A stretch of DNA of 64,000 nucleotides from NCBI RefSeq assembly GCF_000739655.1, contig NZ_BATR01000191.1:62001-126000 (forward strand). Direction: 5' to 3'. The translations under genes and the position numbers were made by a program. Shown here in pieces: positions 1-8,362 of the stretch. The number at the start of each line of letters is the position of its first letter. The stretch's first letter is position 1. Source of the DNA: Verrucomicrobium sp. BvORR106 (GTDB lineage Bacteria > Verrucomicrobiota > Verrucomicrobiia > Verrucomicrobiales > Verrucomicrobiaceae). The notes under the pieces are model-generated. The model was not told where the DNA came from. It was given only the letters and a program-made list of their open reading frames with translations, and made no database searches.

Positions 1-1835
1 ACGAACTGATGGAACGGGTCATAGAGAACTACCACGCCTCTGCGGCAGATGCGGATGTGGTGATCGTGGAAGGGCTGGTCCACACGGCCGAGACCCCTCA
101 AGCTGACGAACTCAATCTTCAACTGGTCAAGACCCTGAGCGCAGAAGTCATCCTTGTGGGGTCCCTGGGAGATGTGCCGATCGCGGAGTTCGAGTCCCGC
201 ATGGAGTACACCTCCAAGAAGTTCGGCGACTCCGTGGTGGGCTGCATCATCAATCGGATTCCGGACGCCGTTGACCAGTCGCTCAAGGAACTCGCCGTGA
301 GCTTCGCCTTGCGCAGCCGCCTGTTCCATCGCAGTGGATTCCACCTCATCGGGGCGGTGCCGGAGAAAGCGGAACTGGCCTCCTGCCGCGCTGTGGATGT
401 GGCCCGCTATCTGAATGCCACCGTGCTGCATGAGGGGGAGCTGAAGACGCGGCGGGTGCGCCGCTTCACCATGCTGGCCCGGACCGTGCCCAACATGCTG
501 GACACCTTTGTGCCGGGATCGGTGCTGATCACGCCTTCAGACCGCAGTGACGTCATCGTCGCCGCCTGCATGGCCACCCTCAATGACATCCCCATCGCTG
601 CCCTGCTGCTGACGGGTGACATGGAGGTGCCCCCGGCCATCTTCGACCTCTGCCGGGCCGGGCTCGCCACCGGCCTGCCTATTCTCCAGGTCCCCACCAA
701 CAGCTGGCATACCGCCACCGCCCTCACCCGCATGAGTGCAGAGGTGCCGGTGGACGACATCGAGCGGGTGCAGCAGAGCATGGACTATGTGGCCCGTTAC
801 ATTGACAGCGAGTGGATCGCTTCTCACGCCGCCATCCCCGTGGAGGCCCGCATGTCGCCAGCCGCATTCTGCTTCCGTCTCACGGAGATGGCGCGCCAGA
901 CCACCCGGCGAATCATTCTGCCTGAAGGAAACGAACCCCGCACCATCCGCGCCGCTGCCATCTGCGCCCAGCGCGGCATTGCCCGCTGTGTCCTCATTGG
1001 CTCCCCCGAGGAGATCCGCCGCGTCGCCCGGGGTCAGGAGGTCGAACTCCCGCCGCAGGTGGAGATCCTCGATCCCGCGCCACTACGGCAGAACTACATC
1101 GCCCCCCTGGTGGAGATGCGCAAGGCCAAGGGGTTGACTCCTGAAGCCGCTGCGGAATTGCTCGAGGACAACGTCTGGCTCGGCACGGTCATGCTGGCGC
1201 TGGGCGAGGTGGACGGTCTTGTGTCAGGGGCAGTGCATTCCACCGCCAACACCATCCGGCCGGCGCTGCAGATCATCAAGACCCGGCCCGGGGCCAAAGT
1301 CGTTTCCTCGATCTTCTTCATGTGCCTGCCCGACCAGGTGCTTGTCTATGGCGACTGCGCAGTCAATCCGGATCCAGATGCGGAGACGCTCGCGGACATT
1401 GCCATTCAGAGTGCCGATTCCGCAGCGACCTTCGGCCTTCCGGTTCGAGTGGCCATGATCAGCTACTCCACTGGTGAGTCCGGCAGCGGGGTGGATGTTG
1501 ACAAGGTCCGCGAAGCCACGCAGATCGCGCGGACCAAGCGCCCCGATCTGACGCTGGACGGCCCGCTCCAGTATGACGCGGCCGCCGTGGCTGAAGTGGC
1601 GGCCTCGAAGGCACCCGACAGCCCGGTCGCGGGCAAGGCGACCGTTTTCATCTTCCCCGATCTGAATACCGGCAACACCACCTACAAGGCCGTGCAGCGC
1701 AGTGCCAGCGTGGTGAGCATCGGCCCCATGCTGCAGGGGATGCGCCGGCCGGTCAACGACCTCTCCCGGGGAGCCCTGGTGGAGGACATTGTGTACACCA
1801 TCGCCCTCACCTCCATCCAGGCGGGTCAGAACTGA
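1..1835 (+). CDS. pta: Phosphate acetyltransferase, 5' end cut by window edge
   Basis: Interconverts acetyl-CoA plus phosphate with acetyl phosphate plus CoA in the cytoplasm, normally paired with acetate kinase. The frame is open through base 3 and the first ATG is at base 9, so the gene starts outside the window. Long-form Pta proteins have about 700 residues and 608 are visible from that ATG. The missing part should be the P-loop start of the N-terminal domain. A DRTGG-type middle domain is seen around residues 165-270 (GSVLITPSDRSDVI). The catalytic PTA_PTB domain runs from about residue 290 (RRIILPEGNEPRT) to the end, with VSGAVHSTANTIRPAL and the C-terminal FPDLNTGNTTYK. No ackA is in view. 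The next gene is convergent. Confidence 0.95.
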   Translation, partial: ELMERVIENYHASAADADVVIVEGLVHTAETPQADELNLQLVKTLSAEVILVGSLGDVPIAEFESRMEYTSKKFGDSVVGCIINRIPDAVDQSLKELAVSFALRSRLFHRSGFHLIGAVPEKAELASCRAVDVARYLNATVLHEGELKTRRVRRFTMLARTVPNMLDTFVPGSVLITPSDRSDVIVAACMATLNDIPIAALLLTGDMEVPPAIFDLCRAGLATGLPILQVPTNSWHTATALTRMSAEVPVDDIERVQQSMDYVARYIDSEWIASHAAIPVEARMSPAAFCFRLTEMARQTTRRIILPEGNEPRTIRAAAICAQRGIARCVLIGSPEEIRRVARGQEVELPPQVEILDPAPLRQNYIAPLVEMRKAKGLTPEAAAELLEDNVWLGTVMLALGEVDGLVSGAVHSTANTIRPALQIIKTRPGAKVVSSIFFMCLPDQVLVYGDCAVNPDPDAETLADIAIQSADSAATFGLPVRVAMISYSTGESGSGVDVDKVREATQIARTKRPDLTLDGPLQYDAAAVAEVAASKAPDSPVAGKATVFIFPDLNTGNTTYKAVQRSASVVSIGPMLQGMRRPVNDLSRGALVEDIVYTIALTSIQAGQN

Positions 1836-1845
1836 GGAGCCTGCA

Positions 1846-2304
1846 TCACAGCAACCGGGAATCGACCGGGAAGTCAACCGGCCCACGAACCTCAATCTTT
1901 TTGAAGTCGGGATGCGCCGGGTTCAGGAGATAATTGCGCTCGCCGGGAACGATGGCACTGGGAAGGGACAGCACGGCGGAGTCACCTGCCGCCACCCAGG
2001 TGTCGCCCACCCTCTGGCTGGCCACGGGTGCGGGTGATTCGTCCCAGTTCGCAGGGAGATCTGCCAGTTCCAGCACCTTGACCAAAGCTGGAGGAAACTT
2101 GAGGTGAAACGCCACCAGCTTGAAGGGCACCGCCGGATTGACGTGCACCAGATTCTCCAGGAGCGCCAGAGACTGGGAGGCACTCACATAGACCAGCCGG
2201 ATGCCCGGCGAATTCCAACGACCTCCGGCAATCGCCGCCCCTTCACCGGTGAAGGCGGTAGCGGCGTGCCGGCTTTTGCAGATGCGCCAGGCCTCCAACA
2301 TCAT
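1846..2304 (-). CDS. RES-domain toxin (ParT/Res NAD-degrading type)
   Basis: A 152-residue RES-domain protein. RES toxins act on NAD+ (phosphorolysis) or modify targets with ADP-ribose. Visible signatures are the N-terminal WRICKSRHA, FTGEGAAIAGGRWNSPG, the tyrosine of LVYVSASQSLALLE and the C-terminal NYLLNPAHPDFKKIEV. Its start codon overlaps the stop of the upstream antitoxin gene as ATGA, so the two are translationally coupled. It faces pta head to tail with only 10 bp between stop codons. The length is normal for the family and nothing looks broken. Confidence 0.88.
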   Translation of the reverse strand: MMLEAWRICKSRHAATAFTGEGAAIAGGRWNSPGIRLVYVSASQSLALLENLVHVNPAVPFKLVAFHLKFPPALVKVLELADLPANWDESPAPVASQRVGDTWVAAGDSAVLSLPSAIVPGERNYLLNPAHPDFKKIEVRGPVDFPVDSRLL

Positions 2305-2762
2305 GCGTACACGCCGTGCTCAATGCGGGTGAGAAGAGCCTCCACCTCCCGGGCCCCCACTTCCGTGCGGGCGTAGTCCAGCGGGACAGCGCCTCCCAAA
2401 CCTTTCTGGGGCGCGTTCAGCCACTGGCGGGCGGCGTCTTGGGACTCCAGCACCTCTACGGCCTTGCCCATGAGCCGGGCGAAACGCACCACCCGGTCCG
2501 ACTCCTCAGGATCCAGCCGCCCCTGTACCTTCCGACGGCTCAGGGTGGCCTTGGCGATGCCAAGCGTGCCTGCCAGCTTGTCCAGGCTCACGCCGAGACC
2601 TTCCTGGAGGGCAGTCAGTTCCTTGAAGGCGAGGCCTTTGACGATGGAGGCGATCAACTCACCCGAGGTGGGCCAATGGGTGGTGGCTGAGGGGACCATG
2701 TAGGTGGCCACGACGTCCGAGACGACCATGGGGCCCTGCTCCGCGGCAGTTTGGTATTTCAC
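2301..2762 (-). CDS. Xre/MbcA/ParS-type antitoxin of the RES pair
   Basis: Antitoxin with an N-terminal helix-turn-helix (around FKELTALQEGLGVSLDKLA and TLSRRKVQGRL) and a C-terminal MbcA/ParS (DUF2384) toxin-binding region (LESQDAARQWLNAPQKGLGG, then LDYARTEVGAREVEALLTRIEHG). I prefer the GTG start at 2762 because a GAGGAG ribosome-binding site lies six bases upstream. An ATG at 2783 would add seven residues but would sit inside one of the repeats that look like the operator. In this family the antitoxin normally neutralises the RES toxin and represses its own promoter. Confidence 0.85.
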   Translation of the reverse strand: MKYQTAAEQGPMVVSDVVATYMVPSATTHWPTSGELIASIVKGLAFKELTALQEGLGVSLDKLAGTLGIAKATLSRRKVQGRLDPEESDRVVRFARLMGKAVEVLESQDAARQWLNAPQKGLGGAVPLDYARTEVGAREVEALLTRIEHGVYA

Positions 2763-2778
2763 CTTGCTCTCCTCTCTT

Positions 2779-2820
2779 CTCATTTGAGACTAAAAATAAC
2801 CTCATTTGATTCCATTTCAA
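2779..2820 (-). promoter_or_regulatory. Promoter and direct-repeat operator of the RES/Xre pair
   Basis: Read on the minus strand there is a sigma70-like promoter: TTGAAA (2820-2815), a 16 bp spacer and TATTTT (2798-2793). The 9-mer TCAAATGAG occurs twice on this strand (2809-2801 and 2787-2779), 22 bp apart, which is two helical turns. One copy lies in the spacer and one just downstream of the -10 box. The placement suits antitoxin autorepression. The repeats are seen directly; the regulatory role is inferred. Confidence 0.55.
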
Positions 2821-2843
2821 GTTTTTTCGCCACAAACCGCCTC

Positions 2844-4694
2844 TCAGTACTCTTTGGGCTCAATGACGTAGACTGCCAGCGTGGCTTGGAAGGCATCGCT
2901 GATTTTCATGCGCTTGACCTCATGTCCCGCCCCCCAGGAGTCGGTGAAGATGAGCTCTCCCTTTTCCGCGTTGATCCCGAGGATGAGGCGCATGTGCCCG
3001 CCACCCGCCTGCAGGGAGATCTGTGGCACTTCCGGGTAGAGCCCGAGCTGCAAGGCCCAGAGGAGGGGAACTCCTTTGCTGGTGTAATCCTGGATCGATT
3101 TCTGGAACTTTGCCTGGTTCACATCAACGAGACGGGTGCCAGAGGGGACACCAAGCCCTCCGTCACGCAAACGGTAGGCTAGAGGCTTGAAGTTGACCTT
3201 GAACCTGGAGTCGATCTTCTTCAATGCCTCCTCCATGGCCCTGGGGCTGGTGCCCCGGTCGGCATCGCTTCCCGCAATCTGAGCCATCTCATGCTGGTCA
3301 CACGGAATGCCCAAGTAGCCAAAGAGGCGCTGACAGGAGGCCACCACGCAGTAGCCCTTGGCCCCCTGGTCCACCATTGGCACACTGCTCACATAAGTAT
3401 CGCCATTGCTTTCCCGCTTCACAAATCGCGGGAGTTCCGAGCGGCCCAACGATGTCTTGCGAATCGTCTGCCCGCTCTCCTGCAGGAAAGCGGCCTTCTG
3501 ACCCGGGGCGGCGAGCTTGATGCGGAGGAACTCCGGCTCAGCGGGTCCAGTCAGGGCTTCGGTATTGTATTCCAGTGCCGCGAGCCCTCCTGGGGAGTTC
3601 CACATCCAGCCGCTGATCTTGATGGCCGTTTGTGCATTGGGCTTCCGCTCCGTGGGGCGGACCGCCAGCATTTTCCCCATCGCGACGCCTGCAGTCTTGT
3701 AGCGCTGCTCAAATTCCGGCCGCTTTAGTCCGCCGCTGTCACCCCGGTTATAGAGCGAGACAGAGACCTTGGCAGCCTTGCCGTCCACAAACTCCACCAC
3801 CGCCTCCTCCACAGGGACCGTGCCGCCGAAGAGGGAGATGTCCACGTCCACATTCCCGTAGGGGCGGCGGGTGAAACGTACCCCTGACTTGTCTGCCGTG
3901 AGCCATTGATAGTAGGGCGGCTCCTTCATACCGCTCAGAGCGAACTTCTTCTCAACAGCATCTGGCGTCAGATTCCAGAGATCTGGCATGTTGAGCATGG
4001 AGTCCAGATTCAGAAAGAACTGGAGCTTTCCATCCTCTCCCATGGTGGGACCGTCGTTGGAATAGAGCGCGGCGAGACTTCCTGGATTCACGGTGGCCGA
4101 CGCGATGGAAAACCTCAGCAAGCCGCTGGAGCTGGAATAGTCCAGACAGGCCACCCCGCGCTCGCCTTTCCACACCAGACACTCCGCCTTGCTCTCTGCC
4201 AAAGTCCCGAACTCCCGCTGGAGCGGAGCCGCAGGCACTCCCAGGAGGGAGCTCAACTGCTGTTCACAGGTCTGTTTCAGCGCCTTCAGGTCGCCATTGG
4301 GCAAGCTGCCCGGTCCATTGATGAGGATCTGGGTACGGATCGCCTTGCCTTCGCGAAACTCCACGATGGCCCGTTCCACCGGGACCTTCTGCTCGAAAAG
4401 ACTGAGATCCACCCCGACATTCTCAAACGGCCGGGGGGAGAACACGGCCAGATCCCGTGCCCCCTGGCTGCGCCCCTGCCAGTTGATGTAGGGGTTGGAC
4501 CGGAAGCCCTCTGCCGGGAATTTGCCCGTCAGATTGTCCTGGGACAATTGCCAGACCTCCGGGATCACCAGCAGCGGGGCCAGATCGAGCTTCAGCTGGA
4601 ACTCCCGGGACGAACCTTGAGCCGCCCCTTTTTGAGGAGCGATTCCAAGCAGGATGGCCGCCAACAGCGGCAGGGTCATTTTCAATCCACGCAT
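2844..4694 (-). CDS. Secreted protein: duplicated domain plus C39-like cysteine peptidase domain
   Basis: A 616-residue protein with a signal peptide (residues 1-25, ending near KGAAQG). Two similar segments follow, about 36-212 and 227-395. Each starts with an L-L-P-E/D-W motif (LLVIPEVWQLS; MLNMPDLWNLT) and later carries ENVGVDLSLFEQKVPVERA or GNVDVDISLFGGTVPVEEA, so the region is an internal duplication of an unknown domain. Residues 438-613 look like a papain/C39-type peptidase: VDQGAKGYCVVASC with Gln443 and Cys449, GGGHMRLILGI with His567, and FTDSWGAG with Asp585. It probably acts outside the cytoplasm. No substrate is evident. The neighbouring gene is divergent. Confidence 0.7.
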   Translation of the reverse strand: MRGLKMTLPLLAAILLGIAPQKGAAQGSSREFQLKLDLAPLLVIPEVWQLSQDNLTGKFPAEGFRSNPYINWQGRSQGARDLAVFSPRPFENVGVDLSLFEQKVPVERAIVEFREGKAIRTQILINGPGSLPNGDLKALKQTCEQQLSSLLGVPAAPLQREFGTLAESKAECLVWKGERGVACLDYSSSSGLLRFSIASATVNPGSLAALYSNDGPTMGEDGKLQFFLNLDSMLNMPDLWNLTPDAVEKKFALSGMKEPPYYQWLTADKSGVRFTRRPYGNVDVDISLFGGTVPVEEAVVEFVDGKAAKVSVSLYNRGDSGGLKRPEFEQRYKTAGVAMGKMLAVRPTERKPNAQTAIKISGWMWNSPGGLAALEYNTEALTGPAEPEFLRIKLAAPGQKAAFLQESGQTIRKTSLGRSELPRFVKRESNGDTYVSSVPMVDQGAKGYCVVASCQRLFGYLGIPCDQHEMAQIAGSDADRGTSPRAMEEALKKIDSRFKVNFKPLAYRLRDGGLGVPSGTRLVDVNQAKFQKSIQDYTSKGVPLLWALQLGLYPEVPQISLQAGGGHMRLILGINAEKGELIFTDSWGAGHEVKRMKISDAFQATLAVYVIEPKEY

Positions 4695-4885
4695 TTGATC
4701 GTTTATTTACCTCACCTCCACAGCGAAGAGCAAGCACGGAAGTCTATTCCTCATTCCCCCACAACGGGCCACTCCTGACACCAAAATCCTCTCGGGAGGG
4801 CTTCCAGCTAGGGCAATGCTCATTCTCAGATGCCATCGAGAATTTTATCGATGCCAAGGACATTGGCAACTGGTAGAACCTCCTA

Positions 4886-6448
4886 ATGCCCCTCACCTCG
4901 TATTGCCTCGTCCTCCTGGCATTTGTCCTTCCTCTATCCGCCTTCGGGCGTGCGCAGGGCGACCTCGATCTTTTGCCAGAAGCCATTAGGAAGCAGGCGG
5001 TGAAAGGGAAGGCGACGTTGTACGCGGACTTCAAGAATGCAGTGGACGGCCAGGTGAAGGTCTATCTCCTCAACCCGACCACCGACCCTATCGTCCTCCA
5101 CTCCCAAGACGGTGACATCTTGTCCAAACGTGAATCTTTTGCTTCAGATGCAGTCTGGAGACGCTGTGACGGCCACATCTTCAGCGACTGCGGCAACAGC
5201 TACGGCATGCGCACTGTTCCTGAGGGAGAGTTCATTTCTTGGACCCAGCAACTGAACTCGCCGGGCGGCACCAAGGCACAGGTTCGCTTCCGCCTTTACC
5301 AAGCCGCTCCGAATGATCTCGTCTCCAATGAGGGAGAAGCGACTGTTCTCGCAGAAGAGATCCACAGCTGTCGCTATGACATCCTTGCAATGCGCACAGC
5401 TCCCTTTGATGATGTAGCGGCATTGGCAACGGGTGCCATCACCCTGAAAAAGGATCCCCATCAATGGCAGGATCCAGAGACTTCAGCGGTGGAGGCACTG
5501 GAGAGATTCGTCAAGAGTGACAGGGTCATCGACACGCTGAAGCTGGTGCAAGAACGCGCGAGGGTCGCGGAATTGGAAGCCGGCAGCGGCAATGCCGCCA
5601 AAAGTGAAGACTGGAACCGGTCCGTGCATCTGCGGCGCTATGAATCTGCCCTTCGAATTCTCGGAAGCCCCATGCTGTACACGCCGGGGAATGGCGAGGT
5701 GTGGTTTCATCTGGAAGGACAGTTTCGGGATAAGACCAACCCTTGGCGGAGCACGGTTCTGCGATGGCTGATCAATCAACCCTACAATGGAGGGAAGGTG
5801 ATTCATCCTCTGATGGAGTCTGTATTGGCCGATCCTGGCGATGAGGCGCTCATCGTGGCACTCCAAGGGTTGCCCAAAGCCTACACCAAACAACAATCAG
5901 GTTCGATGTTGAAGGCAGCCATAGCGAACGTTGGATATCCCGCACAAGCCCGACGCGCAGCCCGGGATATTTTTGAGTCGAGCTTCGCCAACCCCTTCAT
6001 TGCGCTCAAGTTAAGCTCTGGTTTCTCCAGCCCTGAAGGTCGGGATCCCTTCGGAGGCTTTACAAGCACCGAAAGCTTGCAGCCTTTTGCGAGTTTCACA
6101 GTGACCAATATCTCCCCTCAGCGCGTCAGACTTCCCTGCAAAGACTTGCGGCAGCTTCTCATTGTTCGCATCGCCTTGAGTGACGGGCGAGAATACAGCA
6201 GCCCTGCCCCCGGCCCGTCTTCGTCGCCAGCAGACGAAGTCGTACTGGAACCGGGGCAGAGCATTCAAGCAGGTGAAGTAAGGTGGTGGGAACTCGTCAC
6301 ACTGCCCCGCCCATTTCCTGAAGACCATTTCTCCCTGTCAGTCGCATTCGCGACGCCTGGTCTTTGGGAGCTGCCAGCCCGGGACGATAGTTCCTTCTGG
6401 CTCAATCGAAAGGTTATCGAGCAGAGCGCACCAACTTCACCGCCCTGA
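4886..6448 (+). CDS. Hypothetical secreted protein
   Basis: A 520-residue protein that I do not recognise. Residues 1-24 form a signal peptide (hydrophobic run SYCLVLLAFVLPLSAFG). The early part (residues about 50-180) looks like a beta-rich domain (GQVKVYLLNPTTDPIVLHS). The centre is helical and polar (residues about 190-350). The C-terminal third is again beta-rich, with FTVTNISPQRVRLPCKDLRQ and VLEPGQSIQAGEVRWWEL, the kind of wording seen in immunoglobulin-like domains. It is divergent from the C39-like peptidase protein, with 191 bp between the starts, so a shared control region is possible. Confidence 0.6.
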   Translation: MPLTSYCLVLLAFVLPLSAFGRAQGDLDLLPEAIRKQAVKGKATLYADFKNAVDGQVKVYLLNPTTDPIVLHSQDGDILSKRESFASDAVWRRCDGHIFSDCGNSYGMRTVPEGEFISWTQQLNSPGGTKAQVRFRLYQAAPNDLVSNEGEATVLAEEIHSCRYDILAMRTAPFDDVAALATGAITLKKDPHQWQDPETSAVEALERFVKSDRVIDTLKLVQERARVAELEAGSGNAAKSEDWNRSVHLRRYESALRILGSPMLYTPGNGEVWFHLEGQFRDKTNPWRSTVLRWLINQPYNGGKVIHPLMESVLADPGDEALIVALQGLPKAYTKQQSGSMLKAAIANVGYPAQARRAARDIFESSFANPFIALKLSSGFSSPEGRDPFGGFTSTESLQPFASFTVTNISPQRVRLPCKDLRQLLIVRIALSDGREYSSPAPGPSSSPADEVVLEPGQSIQAGEVRWWELVTLPRPFPEDHFSLSVAFATPGLWELPARDDSSFWLNRKVIEQSAPTSPP

Positions 6449-6566
6449 CCCTCCGGGGCTCTGTTCGGCAAATGGGTGTAATCAGGCAGGCATCCCGGCC
6501 AGATTAGGAGGAGAGGGTTGCACCGCGCCTGCCCCCTTCTCCGGAAACTCCTTCGCCTGCCTTCCC

Positions 6567-7220
6567 ATGACCACTCCCGTATCCGATTCCGCAAAACGCG
6601 ACATCCCAATCTCGACCCATCCCTCGCCGCACGAAGTCGAAGATCCCCGCGAAACTCAGGAGGTCCTCTGGGAACAAATGCGGGTCCGCACCGAGTCAGC
6701 GCCCGGAGGCTGGCGGGATCTTTCCCCGGAACAACGCATCAGCCGGGATGGATTTAAACCTTTGGTGACGCGGACCATTTCTCCGGACTCTGCCTCAATT
6801 TCAACGTCAAAGGTCGAAACCGAGGCAGCCCTCAAGGCGGCGGAACGCTACCACGAGGAGCTCAAAGATGAGTCAGCGCGGGCCGAAGACATGCTCCAGC
6901 ACCTCGATGATCTGGAGGGTCACCTTCACGCCCTTCATGCCAGCAATGACACGTCAGAAGAACTGAGCATCCTCATCTCTTACGTCCGGCTCGAGAAGGC
7001 TCTCGTGCAGGGTCAGGGACAACTCGTTACCGACATCGACCCTGAACGCCAGAGCATCCCCGTCCTGAGCGCCACGGCCAGCGTGGACATCACTCGCACG
7101 GCACCGCTGGCGAAGTCCCAACCATCGTCAGACGATGACAATTCGTCCGATGACCCTAAAGACGGGCCTGAGGGCAACGAGGAACCGCTGCGGGTTAAGT
7201 CCGCCATGGAGAAGAAGTAG
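6567..7220 (+). CDS. Hypothetical acidic coiled-coil protein, candidate type III secreted substrate
   Basis: A 217-residue protein without a signal peptide or membrane segment. The first 30 residues are rich in Ser, Thr and Pro (MTTPVSDSAKRDIPISTHPS), the composition usual for type III secretion signals. Residues about 85-160 are predicted helical and may form a coiled coil (AALKAAERYHEELKDESARA). The tail is low-complexity and acidic (SSDDDNSSDDPKDGPEGN) before a basic end. It is the first of four same-strand genes that also encode two CesT-like chaperones and a 721-residue helical protein. The function is unknown; an effector or accessory role is inferred from context only. Confidence 0.5.
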   Translation: MTTPVSDSAKRDIPISTHPSPHEVEDPRETQEVLWEQMRVRTESAPGGWRDLSPEQRISRDGFKPLVTRTISPDSASISTSKVETEAALKAAERYHEELKDESARAEDMLQHLDDLEGHLHALHASNDTSEELSILISYVRLEKALVQGQGQLVTDIDPERQSIPVLSATASVDITRTAPLAKSQPSSDDDNSSDDPKDGPEGNEEPLRVKSAMEKK

Positions 7221-7364
7221 TGATGGTGGAGCGGTCCAGAAAGCTTTGAAATTTACAGTTTTTTCAGTAACTCCAGTTTCCTTTCAGGCAGTTCGATGAG
7301 TAGACAGGAGGGTCGCCACGCCACCAGGCTGGCAAAAAACTCCCCCCGCCGGCCCTCCTCATCC

Positions 7365-7832
7365 ATGATCAACTGCTCGACCTACCTCGAAGAAACTGGA
7401 GATATTCTCGATGCTCCTTTGTCCCTTCCAGAAGGCGGGGACACAGTCGGTCTCAGTTTTGGCCACGACGAAGTGGTCAGCATGAACCTCGCCAACTGGC
7501 CATTGGTCACCCTGCACCGGTCCATCCTGGTCAGCGTTCCAGAGGACCTCGCCCAACACTATCTGGACGTCCTGACGCTCAATGCTGATCTGCAGGACTC
7601 CACTCTGGCCTGCGATGAAGGCGGTGAGCTACACCTGCTCCAGTCGGTCAAGGCGACAGAGTTCATGCCAGGCGAGTTCGCGAACTGCCTGAAGCGATTT
7701 GCGGAACTTGGCACAACGATTCCCGGACGACTCGATGGAAGCCTGGCCACAACGGCCTTGTCTGCAGACGAAGAAGAGCATTCCGCGCTCGGGCTGCAGG
7801 CCTCTCCCGACATCTATCGCTTCATCGCTTAG
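7365..7832 (+). CDS. CesT/Tir-type type III secretion chaperone-like protein
   Basis: 155 residues from the ATG at 7365; an upstream ATG at 7296 would add 23 basic residues with no counterpart in the family. The pattern fits the small acidic class I chaperone fold: an opening helix, strands around VGLSFGHDEVVSMNLANWPL, the segment VTLHRSILVSVPEDLAQHY, the aliphatic DVLTLNADLQDSTLACDEGG followed by ELHLLQSV, and a last helix (NCLKRFAELGTTI). Such chaperones bind the N-terminal region of an effector or translocator and deliver it to the secretion ATPase. The paralogue-like next gene and the large protein after it fit a chaperone-effector locus. Recognised by pattern only. Confidence 0.55.
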   Translation: MINCSTYLEETGDILDAPLSLPEGGDTVGLSFGHDEVVSMNLANWPLVTLHRSILVSVPEDLAQHYLDVLTLNADLQDSTLACDEGGELHLLQSVKATEFMPGEFANCLKRFAELGTTIPGRLDGSLATTALSADEEEHSALGLQASPDIYRFIA

Positions 7833-7861
7833 CTTTCCTGAAACCCTCAAGTTGCCCAAAA

Positions 7862-8308
7862 ATGGACTGGCAAGAACTGACCTATGCATTGTTCGGGAAC
7901 GATCTCGGCAACCTTCCGCAGTCATCTGCGCTGGAGGTGGTTATCGGAAACACCACCTTCATACTGGAGCACGATGAAGCACGAGAACGCTTCTGCTGCC
8001 TGGGAGTGATTTCGTCCGCATCCCGACCCGATTCCCTGCATCCCGATGGCATGCTGGCGGTGTTGAAGGCGAACATGGACCTCCATGCCGCAGGGATGGG
8101 AACCCTCTCCTATGACAGGCTGGAGGGTGAAATCGTCTGGAGAAAGGAATGGCATCAGAACAACCTTCACCCGCACGTCGTACGAGAAGCGCTTCAGCAG
8201 ATCGATGAACTGCGGGGAGACTTGAACCGCTCCTTGAGCATGAGCCGTCACAGTCCCGGACCTCAGGACAGTCTGGACCTTTTGCTCTCAGACCTGTCTT
8301 CTCCCTAA
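7862..8308 (+). CDS. Second CesT-type type III secretion chaperone-like protein
   Basis: A 148-residue acidic protein with the same layout as its upstream neighbour: a first helix (WQELTYALFGNDLG), strands (LEVVIGNTTFILEH, RFCCLGVISSAS), the segment GMLAVLKANMDLHAAGMGTL, a strand (EGEIVWRKEW) and a final helix (VVREALQQIDELRGDLNRSL). The residues ALKANM-like before a glycine-containing turn match the usual position of the aNl....g.tl block of class I chaperones. The Ser/Pro-rich tail (MSRHSPGPQDSLDLLL) is extra. Two chaperones next to one large candidate effector could mean a heterodimer or one chaperone per substrate. Confidence 0.55.
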   Translation: MDWQELTYALFGNDLGNLPQSSALEVVIGNTTFILEHDEARERFCCLGVISSASRPDSLHPDGMLAVLKANMDLHAAGMGTLSYDRLEGEIVWRKEWHQNNLHPHVVREALQQIDELRGDLNRSLSMSRHSPGPQDSLDLLLSDLSSP

Positions 8309-8362
8309 CCCGCTTCGCAGCATAGAAAACCTCCCGTTCTCAAAAAGTAAAACGCCAGCCAT

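Noticed and set aside
1224-1895. 223-codon open frame on the minus strand over pta
   Set aside because: Antisense shadow of a confident gene; composition and low-complexity text match no family.
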